Shown: positions 14,076 to 39,639, numbered from the stretch's first letter. The stretch is 64,000 bases of DNA from Atherinomorus stipes (GCA_023101725.1 JALJCO010013744.1:744001-808000); one strand, 5' to 3'. Notes: generated by a model not told the origin, from the sequence alone. Numbers and translations: made by a program.

Positions 14076-14624
14076 GGCTGCAGTGCAACCTATATGCCTA
14101 TAAATCTGTAACTGTGAGCTTTTTTATTATTATTATTAGGGCTTCATGCATTTTTTGTTCACAGAATCAGAAAAGAGTGAAAAGCAACATACTAGCAAAC
14201 AGAGGAGGGAAAGTGTCAGAGAGAGCATTCATCAGCATTTTTCCGCTACATGGTAAGGCCCAACTCGACACATCACTTCCCTTCTTCATTATCTACTTAG
14301 ATGGTTTCCTCTCAGCGTGGATGGGATCAGTGGGGTTTTGTTGCAGTGCAGTGTGAAACAGAGAGCAGGACATAGATCTTACCTGCGTGCAGATTGGTCA
14401 TTGCACTGTACAAGTTTCCAGCAAGGTGTGACAGCTGAGGGGTTGAATCATTTTCATCTCGGCACAGAAATGTGCACAAGAGCTCAACTGCGATGTAAAA
14501 GAGCTGTGTGCAAATTCGGGCTCTATTTAGAAAATGCAGACTTCTGTGCTTCTGTGGTCGTTTGTTATTCCCCCAGTGGGTGAAGTTTCTCTGTCGGCCG
14601 TGTTTTCATGTCATCCTTCAGTAT

Positions 14625-15415
14625 CAGCCCGGCGTAAGTCTGGGATACACTGCGATATTTTCAATCCTTGCTCGCAGCCCCAACTCAAACTCAGTCGCAG
14701 AGTTCAAAAGTTCACAGCTTGCGATGTTTGTCCTCACACTGCACGAACCGACGCTTTGATGCGATCTGACTACTCACTGTACGTCCTCAGAGGCAGGTCG
14801 GGGTCTTGAACAATCCCGACATGCAACGCAATAAATACAGCTAGTAGTAGAAGAAGAAGACGGAGAAGAAGAAGACGACAACAACAGCAGCAGCAGCAGC
14901 AACAGTATGCTATCACCAAAAAAAAACCCCGTGCTGCCTTGGCGATTTGCGCTCTTCTTTGTGAAGAATTCGCCATAAAGAAAAGGCGACGACGTCGTGT
15001 GTGGACGAGGAATTGGCTGACCAGACATGGGCTGTACGGTTTGTCTGTTCTCCAATGAGAACTCCATCCAAATAACAATCCAGGTCGCCATGCTGCTTCC
15101 GGTTTACTGCCTTTTTGTTTCACGCATGCGAAATGTGAAAATCTGCGGGGAAAGAGTTCTCAGTTTGGTCGTGGTGCTGCTCCAACATGCGATTCACTCA
15201 CGAGCCACGACCAAAATATCAAACAGGTTTGATTTTCTTGCGACTCAAGATTTCTGATCGGGAGCTCGTCGTGAGGTGCCAATCGCTTCTCGTGACCCCC
15301 TTGTATACTGCACGACACACAATTTGGCCAAGAGTCGGCCTGATCCCCAAAATTGTCGCACGACTGGAAAATCGGCTCAGAAATGGCCAAAAATCGCTCA
15401 GTGTGTGCCGGGCTT
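14625..15415. mobile_element. MITE with GCCCGGC termini, about 790 bp
   Basis: AGCCCGGCGTAAGTCTGGGA then ACACTGCGATATTTTC at the left. At the right is AAAATCGCTCAGTGTGTGCC then GGGCT, an imperfect inverted partner. The interior contains AAG/ACG/CAG trinucleotide runs at about 14840-14905. Overlapping frames on both strands are artefacts of the repeat. Confidence 0.65.
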
Positions 15416-16720
15416 TAGTTGATACTTTGACCTATAATTGAATACAAGATAAATAAAGAAAAGAGTCGGGTCAAGTTGAGGTGTCAGCTACCTCTGAATG
15501 GAGAAATGGCGTAACCTGCTCACATCCTTTCTGATGGGATTTAGACATTTTGTATTCAAACATTCAGCTCTAGTTGATGCCTGGAAAATTTAATATCTGT
15601 CGTGCAAACTGTTTAAGTAAGCCATCTAAATAAAGAGCATCGATGTAAACAAGGATGGCAACAAAACCATTTCTCTTCATCTCAGAGGCCAAGTGGTGGT
15701 ACTAGAGCCTGGAGCTTGTTGCCTATGTGGATGAGTGTACTGACCTTTTTCAGCTGGCTCATCTAAATGCTCTAACTAGGCTGTTCAAGCAATGACTGGA
15801 AACAAGGGAAACAGCTATGGCATACTGTTCAGTGGCATCCAAATTTGTACACCCCTCTGTGTCTGCAGCTTACTAATTATTAATATTTTGCATCTTGTTA
15901 ATTAATCTCAGCGTTGTCATCACCTTATTGTATTTAATTACCTGTGCCATCCAGAACCAAGATGCATCACATGGGTGTGTATCGCCTATTGTTACTAAAA
16001 TCAGCACATCGTTAAAATAAGGGAACGATTAACTGCTGTTGATTTTCAGCTGGAGCCTGCTCTTCCAGAAATGCTCTTACGCGATATGACAACTATTTTT
16101 GAAACCACATTGCATGATGGTGGCATGCATCATGTTGATGTGCTGGTCCGTGGCAAACAACAAGCTTTTCCTTTGTTGTCTTGGTTACCAGGGTGATGAA
16201 TCCCATTCCACATGATGATGATGATGAGAGCGCCAAAGCTTTTTGAAGAAGTTTGGAGATTTTCATAACGTTCATTGATACAACCTTAAAAATTAATTTA
16301 TATGGAAGTCAGGTTTTCTGAAAAAGTTTTTTTTCCTCCCCCTAAACCTACCAAATACTTTTATTGCTAAATCTAACTTACCAGGCGATGAATCACCTGT
16401 CTCCTGGCTACTTGTTTGGGGCTAACGCATAACGGTCGTGAACTAAACTGCATTCATGTGTGGGGAACCTTTTCTCACTCCCAACTTGTGCCATGCTTGG
16501 ACTTTATTTCTCAGTTTGAATGCACAGAATTCCCACAAATTTAGATTTTTGAAATGTGGAGGGTTTCCTAAGCTCATAACAGTGGCAGGACAAGTCACTC
16601 TGGCAACATAGAGCAACATGGATGTTCCATGGATGGGAAGCCAAGCCATGTCCAAGCTTTTTATTGCCTAACTTTATGTTTTCCTAATGTCTAACCACAA
16701 CCAGGCACTGGTAATACATA
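15416..16720. other. Intergenic DNA, no supported gene
   Basis: No exon or defined repeat. A GATGATGAT run is at 16214-16226. Confidence 0.4.
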
Positions 16721-17273
16721 CACTACTCACAAAAAGTTAGGGATAATCAACTTTTGATTATAATTTAAGGAAAATGTAAAATGTTCACACCTTTAGTATT
16801 TTTATATCATGAATGTTGGACATTTAACTGGAGTTATTATGTGGTAATTCCTCCATGTCAAACAGTTTATTGAAAGAAAAGCAAGCAACAATGGTGGGTG
16901 TACCACAATATAATAGGCTAATGACAATATCTCAATAGTCACGTGTTTGGAGTCGTCTTGGTCTGATGATGTCTAAATGTGAACAGGGTGATGGAGAGGA
17001 CTGTTTAGAAACTGTCATTGTCAAATGTCATTAAACAAGAACATTTAGAGGTCGAGTCTTGGTTTAGACACTACTTGTGTATTTTTTATGTGGGCATCTT
17101 TTTTGGAGAACACCATGATGTGCAATGAATATTGAAACATTGAACAATGTACATGTGCATTGAAAAGTTTAGACAAACTCTAATTCAGTTCACCTGGAAA
17201 GGTTTCAGTGGATATAAGGTTCATTCTGACATCATACAAAAAGCCAAATGTCCCTAACTATTTCTGAGTAGTG
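16721..17273. mobile_element. Tc1/mariner-type MITE, about 553 bp
   Basis: CACTACTCACAAAAAGTTAG then GGA at the left pairs with TCCCTAACTATTTCTGAGTAGTG at the right; TA flanks both (16719-16720, 17274-17275). No transposase frame. Confidence 0.8.
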
Positions 17274-19646
17274 TATTTCACCATGTAGTGAAGGAGGTCA
17301 AAATAAAGACATGAAATCCCCAAAAGGGAGTGAAAAACCCCCAAAACTTTCCAACTTGGTGACTTGTAACCCATTTATGAGCACTGTAGAATTTTTCCGG
17401 TCAGTGTTTGTCATCGGCGCAGTCAGTGCATCAGCTGCAGATGGATAACTGGTTCCAGGCAGCTTGAACAGCTCAGAAATTAATGGGAAATGGGCACCAT
17501 GTCCATTGTTAACTGCCACAATGTGCTCCTGATACTGTATCAGTATATAACAATTTGGGAATAAAAATGTGTGTTTACAGAATTCAGTAGTCGTGGTATT
17601 TAGATAGACTAGGGGTAGATGCATGCTGCCTTTTACTTCAAAAAGAATAATTTTTCATTTAGCAAAACTGCCTCAAGCTATTGATCTCATTAAAACTAGG
17701 GATTAATATTATCTAAATTGGTGGAAGAAGATGAATTGCTCAAGTTATGTTATATTGTAAAAACAAAACAATAAAAAAAAGAAACAAGCTTCTTACTACT
17801 GGGTTGGATAATGACAAGAAATCTCATGACTGGTTTTGAAATGATACTAGGCACATGGTTCATCCACTGCAATATATATTTTTTGCAATTTTTTTGTTTA
17901 TTCTTTGATATCAAATTAAATTAACTTTAAAAACAATCAATCCACATGAAATAAAAACAGCCTTCTATCCAAGAAATAAACCCCATTTTCTGTGGTGGAA
18001 GTTGTTCAACTGATGTTATAGCCCCACCTCTAAATCTGCCGATTTTTGTCAGTTTTTGCTGTTAACACATTTACTTAAATCCCAGTTTGTGCATCTCACA
18101 CAAAACTGCTAATTAACTTCAATTGGCTTCATTTCTGTGCACGTATTTCAAACAAAACAATATAAAAGGGAATTCATACAGCTGATGTTGTCCCAAAATG
18201 TCAACATTCCTTTAATTTTCCTCAATTATGTTGAATAATTCTGCAGCCACTCAGCAGTGTATTAAATATTAGTGCTGAAAACAATCCAGAAATTACAGGT
18301 CTTTAGCTATAGAATAAAATCGACTGCAATCATTCTGCTTTCATAAACACCCCACAATCTGCACTCAGGCGGTTCAGCAAGCATCAGGGGAAGCAGCACT
18401 TGTTACTGTGGCTCTGCTGTGTTTACAGGGAAGGCTTGATTGCCGACATCATTGCAGCCTCATATTTGGCTTCCTGTGTTAATCCCCTTACCATTGCAGC
18501 TTTTTCTCTGAGGCTAAAGCAAGGGTGTGGAGGAGATTGTCACTTCTGCATCACTTCACCCCAAACACCATTCACGCTAGGCTCATATAAGGAGCAACCA
18601 TATCCTGCTCAAACAAACAGCATTGAAGAGGCAGAAACAAACGCTTTTGTCTTTGAGTTATATTTAGTTCCAGTCCGCCTTCACCCGAACGCCTTTGCTC
18701 AGAGCACTTGTCTGCCCTCAGTCTGAATCAGATCATACATGACCATGCTGTCTGCTAGCAAACACAGCAGCATGTTTCCTACATGGCTAGCACTCATCCT
18801 GCTCAGGAACTTCAGACTTCTGCAGCCTCCCAATTACTCATGACACTCTCATCAAGCGAAAACGATTTGAACACATTATCATGCATTTAAATTCCTTCAA
18901 GATCAGGCTTTGTTCCTTATTTGACACACAGCTGCTGTAACACCTCAGGCCTCCTGAGTTTTCTACTCTGGGAGATATGCCATCCCATCTCTGCTTTCAC
19001 CGATGCTCTCATTCCTCCAAACCCCGCAGGCCATGCACGGCTCCTCAGAGAGCAGTGTGGTCTAGGAGACAGGAAACAGCTTGAGAGAAGTCCAGCAGTT
19101 AAGGCTGTGGGAGGGCAGAGGATAGGGTGGGGAAAAAAGGGGATTTCCTCATATGGTGCTTGGACTTTTATCACAAGTGTGAAGTCCTTATCTGTTTGCT
19201 ACTTTATGAGTACATGATTAATTTAGGGGTTGATCGCATCCCCATGAAGACTTTATGTTCCTTTGGAGAGATCTAGAAAAATCTCCTGACTCTATTCTCA
19301 GGTCAGTTTGATCCCCTCAGATGTCCTTGTTGTCCAAGTTGGCAGCATCCTGTCAGCATGACCCTTATATGCAAATGTGTCCACAGTCTGCCTCCCTTTA
19401 GATTGCATCCCCTTCCAGGATACTGTTTGTCTTAAGCTGCAGTCTTCACAGAGTTGAGTAAATTAGCGGCTGAGTTGATTATTTAAAGACAGTGTGATGC
19501 TTTTAAGGGGATGATCTTCGCTTACTGTGTCTTTAAAGTCGTGCAGAGGGGAGCCTACACTAAAGAGAGGAGGGGGGTGCTGTGCGCCAGTTGGAGGTGT
19601 CTGCCTGTCGCAGCGGCTTGGGGCTGACATTAAGAAGAGCGCGTCC
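17274..19646. other. Intergenic DNA up to the neurl1b first exon
   Basis: No gene seen. From about 19440 the sequence becomes GC- and CpG-richer, which fits the neurl1b promoter and 5' UTR, but no transcription start can be placed. Confidence 0.45.
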
Positions 19647-19798
19647 ATGCTTCAGCTGGGAGGTACATCGCAGTTTGAAGACGCTGGAATTGCAGCCGAT
19701 CCACGCAGATACTCATCGGACCGAGGATTAATGGATGGGCAGAGAAACACTGCTGCCCGTGTTAAGTTGTCAGCCGATGCGAGGAATTTCTGGATATA

Positions 19799-19799
<1 letters not shown>
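19647..19799 (+). promoter_or_regulatory. Upstream ORF overlapping the neurl1b start (TAATG)
   Basis: A 50-codon frame starts at ATG 19647 and ends at TAA 19797-19799. The last A of that stop is the first base of the neurl1b ATG (19799-19801). The encoded peptide resembles nothing I recognise. If the transcript starts upstream of 19647, this is an upstream ORF whose termination is placed exactly on the main start, a geometry that permits termination-reinitiation. No splice acceptor is needed between them, but the transcription start is unknown. Confidence 0.5.
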
Positions 19800-33034
<13,235 letters not shown>

Positions 33035-33755
33035 TGACTTGGATGCTTAAACGGGTGCAGTGGCTTCCACTGCTGGGTGTCACCACCTGTTGACCCTTCT
33101 CAGGCTTTGCTGGACATCAATCTTGATCCTAACCGGAGTTTAGCCACACCAGTACATTGCTGTGCCTCTTTAGATTTCCCATTTTATATGGGCAAATCCA
33201 ACCTGGAGACGACCTTGACTCTTTATACTCAAAAGCAAGATGAAGCTGATCTTCATACACAGACTGCACACGTGAGCACCTGTACTTTGGCAAAGAAGGA
33301 AGTGATGAAACGCGCTCAATTTTGTATTTTCTACATGACGACTTTCATGTCACTTGTGTTTGTTGAGCAGAAAGGCCTGCTGTGAATATTTTGTCTGTAC
33401 CGTCTGTTTTAGATTTACATGTGCTTCAGCAGAATATGAGGACCATTGTCTCTGACTTCTAGTGCCTTAGATTTTTGTCACATTATTTGTCCGAGTAATT
33501 ATGCTATCAATCCTAGCCATATTTTTAATGTACTTTAATGAAAATTTGTGATGAATAAGGCACACTGATATTAAATTTATGCAATAATAGGTGTAATGGT
33601 AAGTAGAAAGAAGGCTGCAGCTGTATGTATGTATGTCCAATGTTGTGTTTTAAGAAAGAGTTGTGGTGGGAAAATGTCTTTAAAAAGGAAGAATCTGGTT
33701 TTGCACATTAAGAGATTAATAAATGTGGTCTGAATAAAGTGTGTCTGGTTTTAGT
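33035..33755 (+). other. neurl1b: neurl1b 3' untranslated region with two poly(A) signals
   Basis: AATAAA occurs at 33718-33723 and 33733-33738, followed by a GT-rich stretch (GTGTGTCTGGTTTTAG) typical of a cleavage downstream element. The open frame at 33077-33385 is inside this UTR and has no homology I recognise. Confidence 0.75.
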
Positions 33756-35306
33756 TGCTTATAGGTTTCAAAAACACACCGGATTTAGGAGACTGAGCTA
33801 CATTTACCTGAGCATAATAGAAAATTAAATTACATAAGTGTGCAACGTGATATGAACTGTATTACAGTAGATGTAGAAATGTGCATTTGATTTAAACCTT
33901 TGTATTTTTTATCATTGGAAAAACTGACCCCAGTTCCAACTGTGTAGCTAAAATCAAAAAATATACCAACATTTCAAGAAAATGGTAATAATTTGTACAA
34001 TAATAAACCATTGTAGATTTGTATTGTAGAAGAAGCAGTTTCCTTTTAAACAAAATTTTAATATTTCATGTTATCACATTAGACAACAACCTCAAAACAG
34101 AGGCTGAACTTTCTTTATGCCTATCAAAACTTTTAGATTAATTTTGTAAATCTTGTAAATCTAACACTAAAAATGGTGAATAAACGCACCTTGACTTTTA
34201 ATTTTTCAGGTGAAAACTGACTTTAAAACATGATTGAGCATTTAGATAGTTAGCAACTGCCACCTATTATCAAAGATTGCCTTATATCAAAGCTAAAAAA
34301 GAACCCCAACATTTCCTTAATTATATATTTTCTTATAATATGTTTTTCTAATTTAGCTATTAGATTTAAAAAGAAGTTGTAACTATATGAGAGCAGCTTA
34401 TTCTACTATATCACCTACATACTGTATAACTACAGTATATGGCTTGATTAGTAAAGATCATTATAAAGCAAAAACATGTTGGAAAAAAGCGCAGGTGGAA
34501 CAGATTTTAATAAATCTGTCACTACACCTGAGATTCTCCTGCTATGACTTAACATGTCTGCTGTGATTCTTGCGCTGCAGCAGCACAGGAAATTACCAGA
34601 TGACATGCGTGATAGGTCTCATTTGGACTCTCTTTTTTTCCTTTGACACAAAAGCCCTTAAATTAGAGGCACAGTCTTGATTAAAATGTCAGTTTTACCC
34701 CACAAATGTTAGGTATGTGGAAATATGGATATTTTTGCTAACTTTTTATGCTATAGTGTCAGCTGTTTTTTCTGGATCTTTGCATTTCTGCGGACTTGCG
34801 GCTCAAAATCACAGAGCTGTGATACTAAACTCATATTTTCATCAAGCACATGGAATGTGTATAAAAAAATAAACAAGCCTGCAGGTCTGAAGAGTGAAGC
34901 TGGTAGAGGTTTGTTATATCTGCGTTCCTTATGGCCAGCAGGAGGCACTACAGATGAGAGAAGTCCATGAGAAAATGACAGCACTTCTCGCTTTATCTGT
35001 TACCTCAATCATCTCCAAGTGAGATTATAATCTGAACTCGTCCCTGACTAGGTTTGTGTTTCCTTTTTTATTTTTCATTTCCCCTGATAATTTCTCTTCC
35101 CAACATTGCCAAGCTTTCTTTACATTTCGTGGCTCAAAGAAAGCCAAAAACCAGAGATAATAAGCATCAAAGTCAGATTTTTCTCATCAGGCGTTGTAAC
35201 TTCATAAAAAGATACAGTTGATGCATTCTCCTGCAAAGAAAATACACATCTATGCCTGCAAAAGACAAATGCAAGGCCTGTATATTGTACTAGTACTATG
35301 TACCTA
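33756..35306. other. Intergenic DNA between neurl1b and the repeat cluster
   Basis: Very AT-rich, no gene and no recognised repeat. Confidence 0.5.
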
Positions 35307-35640
35307 CAGTCATTCTCAAAAATTTCCGTACCCTCCAATTAAAGAAAAGACTAAATTCACAATAGTAATTCAAATAACGAGAAACTAAAGAAACTACTGA
35401 TAAAAAAATCTACAAAATTATATCTTAGTGAAATAAAATATTGCTTTTGAATTGGGGTTGGAAATAACAATTAAACCAAACAAACAAGCAAAACTGTCCC
35501 AGACACGTTAGAGCACCTTTTCCCATAAACAGTGGGCCAAACTACCTGTGAGCAGGTGCAAAAGTCTTTTTGAACATTAGAGAAAACACCTGAGGACAGT
35601 GATTGCCTCAACCAAATTTTACCACATGCCACAACCAGTT
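35307..35640 (+). mobile_element. Tc1/mariner-type MITE (family copy 2), truncated
   Basis: Starts CAGTCATTCTCAAAAATTTC after TA, then follows the family (CTAAATTCACAATAGTAATT, ACTGTCCCAGACACG, ACCTGTGAGCAGGTGCAAAAG). It breaks off at about 35640, where SINE sequence begins; the right terminus is absent. Confidence 0.75.
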
Positions 35641-36349
35641 TAATAATAATGGATCAGATTTCTATAGCGCTTTTCAAGGCACTCAAAGCGCTTTACAGTA
35701 GGTCCATTATTCTTTCACTCCTCATTCATGCTTGGTGATGGTAAACTACCTCTGTAGCCACAGCTGGCCTGGGGCAGACTGACGGAAAGTCAGTGGGGGC
35801 AGACTGACGGCTGCCATTTCATGCCTACGGCCCCTCCAACCACCACCGGAACCATTCACACACCAGCAGTGCCCCCACTGGAGGCACGGAGGGTTAAGGG
35901 TCTTGCCCAAGGACACAACGATCGGGATTCGAACCGCTGATCAATCAATCAATCAAAGCTTTATTTATAAAGCGCTTTTAAATACCAAAGGTAACAAAGT
36001 GCTGTACAGCTGAGTAAAAATAAAAAGTAAAATCATATAAAAATAATCACAATAATAACACCAATAAAAAAAAAGTAACACCAATAAAAAAAAGTGGAAA
36101 ACAATAAAATCAACATACAGATTCTGGCTTAATGATGGAGCTCTCTGGAGTCAAAAGCCAGAGTAAAAAGATGAGTTTTTAAAAAAGATTTAAATTTGTT
36201 AACGGTGCTAGCAGACCTCACAGAAAGAGGGAGACCATTCCAGCGCTTGGGGGCTACAACAGCAAAGGCTCGGTCTCCTCGAGTAACAAGACGATGATCC
36301 TTCGATCATTGGCCGACCTGCTCTACCACCTGAGCCACAGCCGCCCCTA
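35641..36349 (-). mobile_element. tRNA-derived SINE, reverse orientation, interrupted
   Basis: On the - strand the element starts at 36349 with AGGGGCGGCTGTGGCTCAGG, then TGGTAGAGCAGGTCGG. This is a tRNA-like head with a TGGCTCAGGTGG A box. A B-box-like GGTTCGAATCC lies at 35924-35934 (complement). The body (TCCTTGGGCAAGACCCTTAA) runs to about 35641. A second repeat (35937-36292) splits head from body. Confidence 0.75.
35937..36292. repeat. Interspersed repeat inserted into the SINE
   Basis: Starts with ATCAATCAATCAATCAAAGC, then TTTATTTATAAAGCGCTTTT, ends GGGGGCTACAACAGCAAAGG and CTCGGTCTCCTCGAG. This is a common fish repeat style. Flanking TGATC on both sides may be a short target duplication. 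Family not assigned. Confidence 0.6.
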
Positions 36350-36552
36350 CTCAGATTTTCTGCATAAGCAGCCGACTGCACATGTATATATTCCTTTGGC
36401 AATGGTTTCTAACTTGAACACTTTCACTAAGGAGAGAAGTTCACACTGATCTGGCACCCAAGTCCACAGGATTTTCCAGAGGTGACATCTTCTAGGAAGG
36501 TGAAAACGGGGGTTGCGTTTTGTTAGTCTGAAACTTAGAAACTTGTGAGGTA

Positions 36553-37079
36553 CAGTTGTGCTTGAAAGTTTCCATACCCTCCCATTAAAGACAGGAAAAA
36601 ATCAACTGCCAGGGAAATAAGTTGAAATTGACAAAAGTAATAACAAATGAAAAAAAAAAGAACATCATGACACTAAGATTATATTGTGGTTCAACAGAAA
36701 TATTAAAAACAAACAAAATAAATAAATAAATAAAACAAGTAAACAAGCATGATGGGGCTCCTAAACTAAAATTTTGTTGAGCAACACTTTGAAGCAATCA
36801 CTGCAATCAGGTGTTTTCTGTAATGTTCAAAAAGATTTCTACACCTGTTGACAAGTACGTTGGTCCACTGTTCACAAGCAAAGTGCCTTAATTTATATGG
36901 GAAAATATTGTTTTATTTATTTATTTTTTTTTTTTTTTTAACCAAAATTTAAAATCAATATTTTACTAAAATATAATTTGGTGAATTTTTATTTATTATT
37001 ACTTTTTTTGGTTCAAATTAATATTGTGAATTTAGTCTTTTCTTTAATAGGAGGGGATGCAAACTTTCAAGCACAACTG
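36553..37079 (-). mobile_element. Tc1/mariner-type MITE (family copy 3), reversed
   Basis: CAGTTGTGCTTGAAAGTTTC and CAAACTTTCAAGCACAACTG between TA dinucleotides (36551-36552, 37080-37081). The interior is the reverse complement of copy 1 (TTTTGTTGAGCAACA, AATCACTGCAATCAGGTGTT, GACAAGTACGTTGGTCCACT). Confidence 0.85.
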
Positions 37080-37371
37080 TACGTACTCGCTAGTTTAGAG
37101 CACTTATTGGCAAACACCTGCAGATCATCCACCAGTCAAGCCTCACCGGTGAAAAGAATGTTAAACCAACAACACATGTTAATATGTTTAGACTCCTTAT
37201 TGTATTCCTACCTGCCCTTATTTTGAAGTTCATGCACCCAAACTACTGTATAAGATAAAATTCTGAAATCATAACTAAGTCACTGAGCTATTAAACCAAC
37301 TACATATTACTGTAAATTAAAACAAAACACGCTGATTATATGCATTAGTAGAATTGTTTGCTTTAAGAATT

Positions 37372-38440
37372 GGGCTATATGCACAACTCCACTACCTCCT
37401 GAACTTCAGACAGCACCTTTGCTTCATGTCTTTCATGACTGGACAAACTGATTACTTCAGGTGTGTCTGGCCAGTTACTGAGGTCAGACACAGCTGAAGT
37501 AATCAGTTTGTCCAGAACACTTAAATAGGACCTGCTTGACAAAGTTTAGTAGACCAAAAAGATCCTCAAAAGCTAAACATCATGTTGCGATTCCAAAGAA
37601 ATACAAAAAAAAAAAAAAAGAGAAACAAAGTAATTGAGATTTATCAGTCTGGAAAAGATTACAAGGCCATTTCTAAAGCTTTGGGACTCCAGAGAACCAC
37701 AGTAAGAGCCATTATCCATAAATGGTGAAATGGCAGAGTTCCAAGACCAAAACCACTGCTGAGCAAAAAGAACATAAAGGCTCGTCTCAGTTTAGCCAGA
37801 AAGCATCTTGATGATCCCCAAGACTTTTGGAAAAATACTCTGTGGACTGACGAGACAAAAGCTGAACTTTTTGGAAGGTGTAGGTCCCATTACATCTGAT
37901 GTAAAATTAACACAGCATTTCAGAAAAGGAACATCATACCAACAGTAAAATATGGTGGTTTTAGTGTGATGGTCTGGGACTGTTTTGCTGCTTCAGGATC
38001 TGGAAGACTTGCTGTGGTAAATGGAACCATGAATTCTGCTGTCTACCAAAAAATCCTGAAGGAGAATGTCCGGCCATCTGTTGGTGACCTCAAGCTGAAG
38101 CGCACTTGGGTTCTGCAGCAGGACAATGATCCAAAACACACCAGCAAGTCCACCATTGAATGGCTTTAAGATAAACAAAATGAAAACTTTGGAGTGGCCT
38201 AGTCAAAGTCCCGACCTGAATCCGATTGAGATGCTGTGGCATGACCTTAAAAGGGCAGTTCATGCTGGAAAAGCCTCCAATGTGGCTGAATTACAACAAT
38301 TCTGCAAAAATTCCTCCACAGCGCTGTAGAAGACTCATTGCCAGTTATCACAAACGCTTGATTGCAGTTGTTGCTGCTAAGGGTGGCCAAATCAGTTATT
38401 AGGTTTAGGGGGCAATGACTTTTTCACGCAGGGCCATTTC
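37372..38440 (+). pseudogene. Tc1-like transposase relic
   Basis: A decayed DDE transposase on the + strand. Recognisable pieces in shifting frames: LWTDETKAELFGR near 37840 (first Asp of DDE), DNDPKHTSKST near 38120 (second Asp), then SPDLNPIEMLWHDLKRAV near 38210 (Glu). Stops and frameshifts occur throughout, for example TAA ending WL at 38167-38169. Sequence between the first helix-turn-helix (LGLQRTTVRAI near 37685) and the catalytic region is missing, so part of the DNA-binding domain was deleted. It cannot code for an active enzyme. Confidence 0.85.
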
Positions 38441-39184
38441 AGTTTGGATTTTTTTCCCCCCTTAGAAATAAAAATCTTCATTTAAAAACTGCATTTTCTG
38501 TTTACTTGTGTTATCTTTGTCTCACTTTAAGGCAAGATTAAGAAATGAAAACTCGCGACTGACGCGACTGGCGCTTCAGGTAACTGCAGCCACGAGCCAA
38601 GCCATCACGGGAGTGTGCACAAACTGAAGCTATAATGTTGTTTACTAACCTTTTTCTTCGCAGTTACACTTTTTAGTGTCTTTCAGTTGATCTAGATCGT
38701 TTGCTGACGGCAGAAGAATCCATCACTATCGCTTACAGTGTTTGAATTTACCGCGACCGTCTTCTTCCTGTATCAAAACAGTGGATGTAGCATCATTTGA
38801 CATCACGTCTGCAGGGCAGTGCGGGAAATTCAGACACCGAACTGCAGCGCATTTTGCGGCACACAGCCTATTCAAGGCAATGGAGAAAAATGTGGGTGGA
38901 AACGTTATTTTTGGTATTTAGCGCTTCATCACCCATTAGTATGAAAAAAAATGGACATGCATGTTTGTTTGTTTTTAAATTCCTGCCTCTAGTCCCTTTA
39001 AGTTTGGATTTTTTCCCCCCTTACTAATAAAAATCTTCATTTAAAAACTGCATTTTCTGTTTACTTGTGTTATCTTTGTCTCACATTTAAATTTGTTTGA
39101 TGATCTGAAACATTTAAGTGTGACTAACATGCAAAAAAGTAAGAAATCAGGAAGGGGGCAAAAACATTTTCACACAGCTGTATA
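38441..39184 (+). mobile_element. 3' end of the Tc1-like element, split by an insert with 85-bp direct repeats
   Basis: The 85-base stretch at 38441-38525 (AGTTTGGATTTTTTTCCCCC ... ATCTTTGTCTCAC) recurs almost unchanged at 39001-39084. After it the typical terminus follows (TTTGATGATCTGAAACATTT, AGGAAGGGGGCAAAAACATT, ACACAGCTGTA) to 39184. Between the repeats lie 475 bases of unrelated sequence (38526-39000). Confidence 0.7.
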
Positions 39185-39187
39185 TAT

Positions 39188-39610
39188 GAAAATTCCTCCA
39201 CAGTGCTGTAAAAGACTCATTGTCAGTTATCACAAACACGTGATTGCAGTTGTTGCTGCTAAGGGTGGCCCAACCAGTTATTTTTGGGGTGGCTGTAGCT
39301 CAAGTGGAAGAGCAGTCATCCTTCAACCAGAGGGTCGGGGGATCAACCCCAGGCTTCCCCAGACCACATGCCAAAGTGTCCTTAAGCAAGACACTGAACC
39401 CCCAAGTTGCCTCCCGATGTGCCTATCGGGGTATGAATGTGTGTGTGACTTGGTGAATGTGACATGTAGTGTAAAGTGCTCTGAGTGGTCTGTGGAACTG
39501 GAAAAAGCGCTTAATTAGTCCATCTACCATTAGGTTTAAGGGGAAATCGCTTTTTCACACAGGGGCATGTAGGTTTGGATCCCCCCCCCCCAAACTAAAA
39601 AAATTTGAAT
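39188..39610 (+). mobile_element. Second partial Tc1-like element, split by a SINE
   Basis: 39188-39285 repeats the transposase C-terminal region seen at 38307-38400 (ATTCCTCCACAGTGCTGTAA, TGCTGCTAAGGGTGGCC). 39531-39600 continues it (TAGGTTTAAGGGGAAATCGC, GGCATGTAGGTTTGGATCC). The SINE at 39286-39530 lies exactly between. Confidence 0.75.
39286..39530 (+). mobile_element. tRNA-derived SINE, forward orientation
   Basis: Head GGGGTGGCTGTAGCTCAAGT then GGAAGAGCAG with an A box TAGCTCAAGTGG, and B-box-like GGTCGGGGGATCAACCCC at about 39334. The body has CTTAAGCAAGACACTGAACC and ends AAAGCGCTTAATTAGTCC. This is a common teleost SINE type. It is inserted in a Tc1-like relic. Confidence 0.75.
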
Positions 39611-39639
39611 ACTGCATAAAATCAATCAGAGAAGGGCCA

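Noticed and set aside
18400..18726. 108-codon open frame upstream of neurl1b
   Set aside because: No recognisable domain, no exon signals and ordinary non-coding composition; a chance frame.
33077..33385. 102-codon frame after the neurl1b stop
   Set aside because: Lies in the 3' UTR before the poly(A) signals and has no recognisable product.
36293..36349. tRNA-like sequence on the - strand
   Set aside because: It has A-box and B-box motifs, but they are the head of a SINE and are split by another repeat, so it is not a functional tRNA gene.
39286..39360. tRNA-like sequence on the + strand
   Set aside because: Degenerate and followed by a SINE body; it does not fold as a full tRNA.
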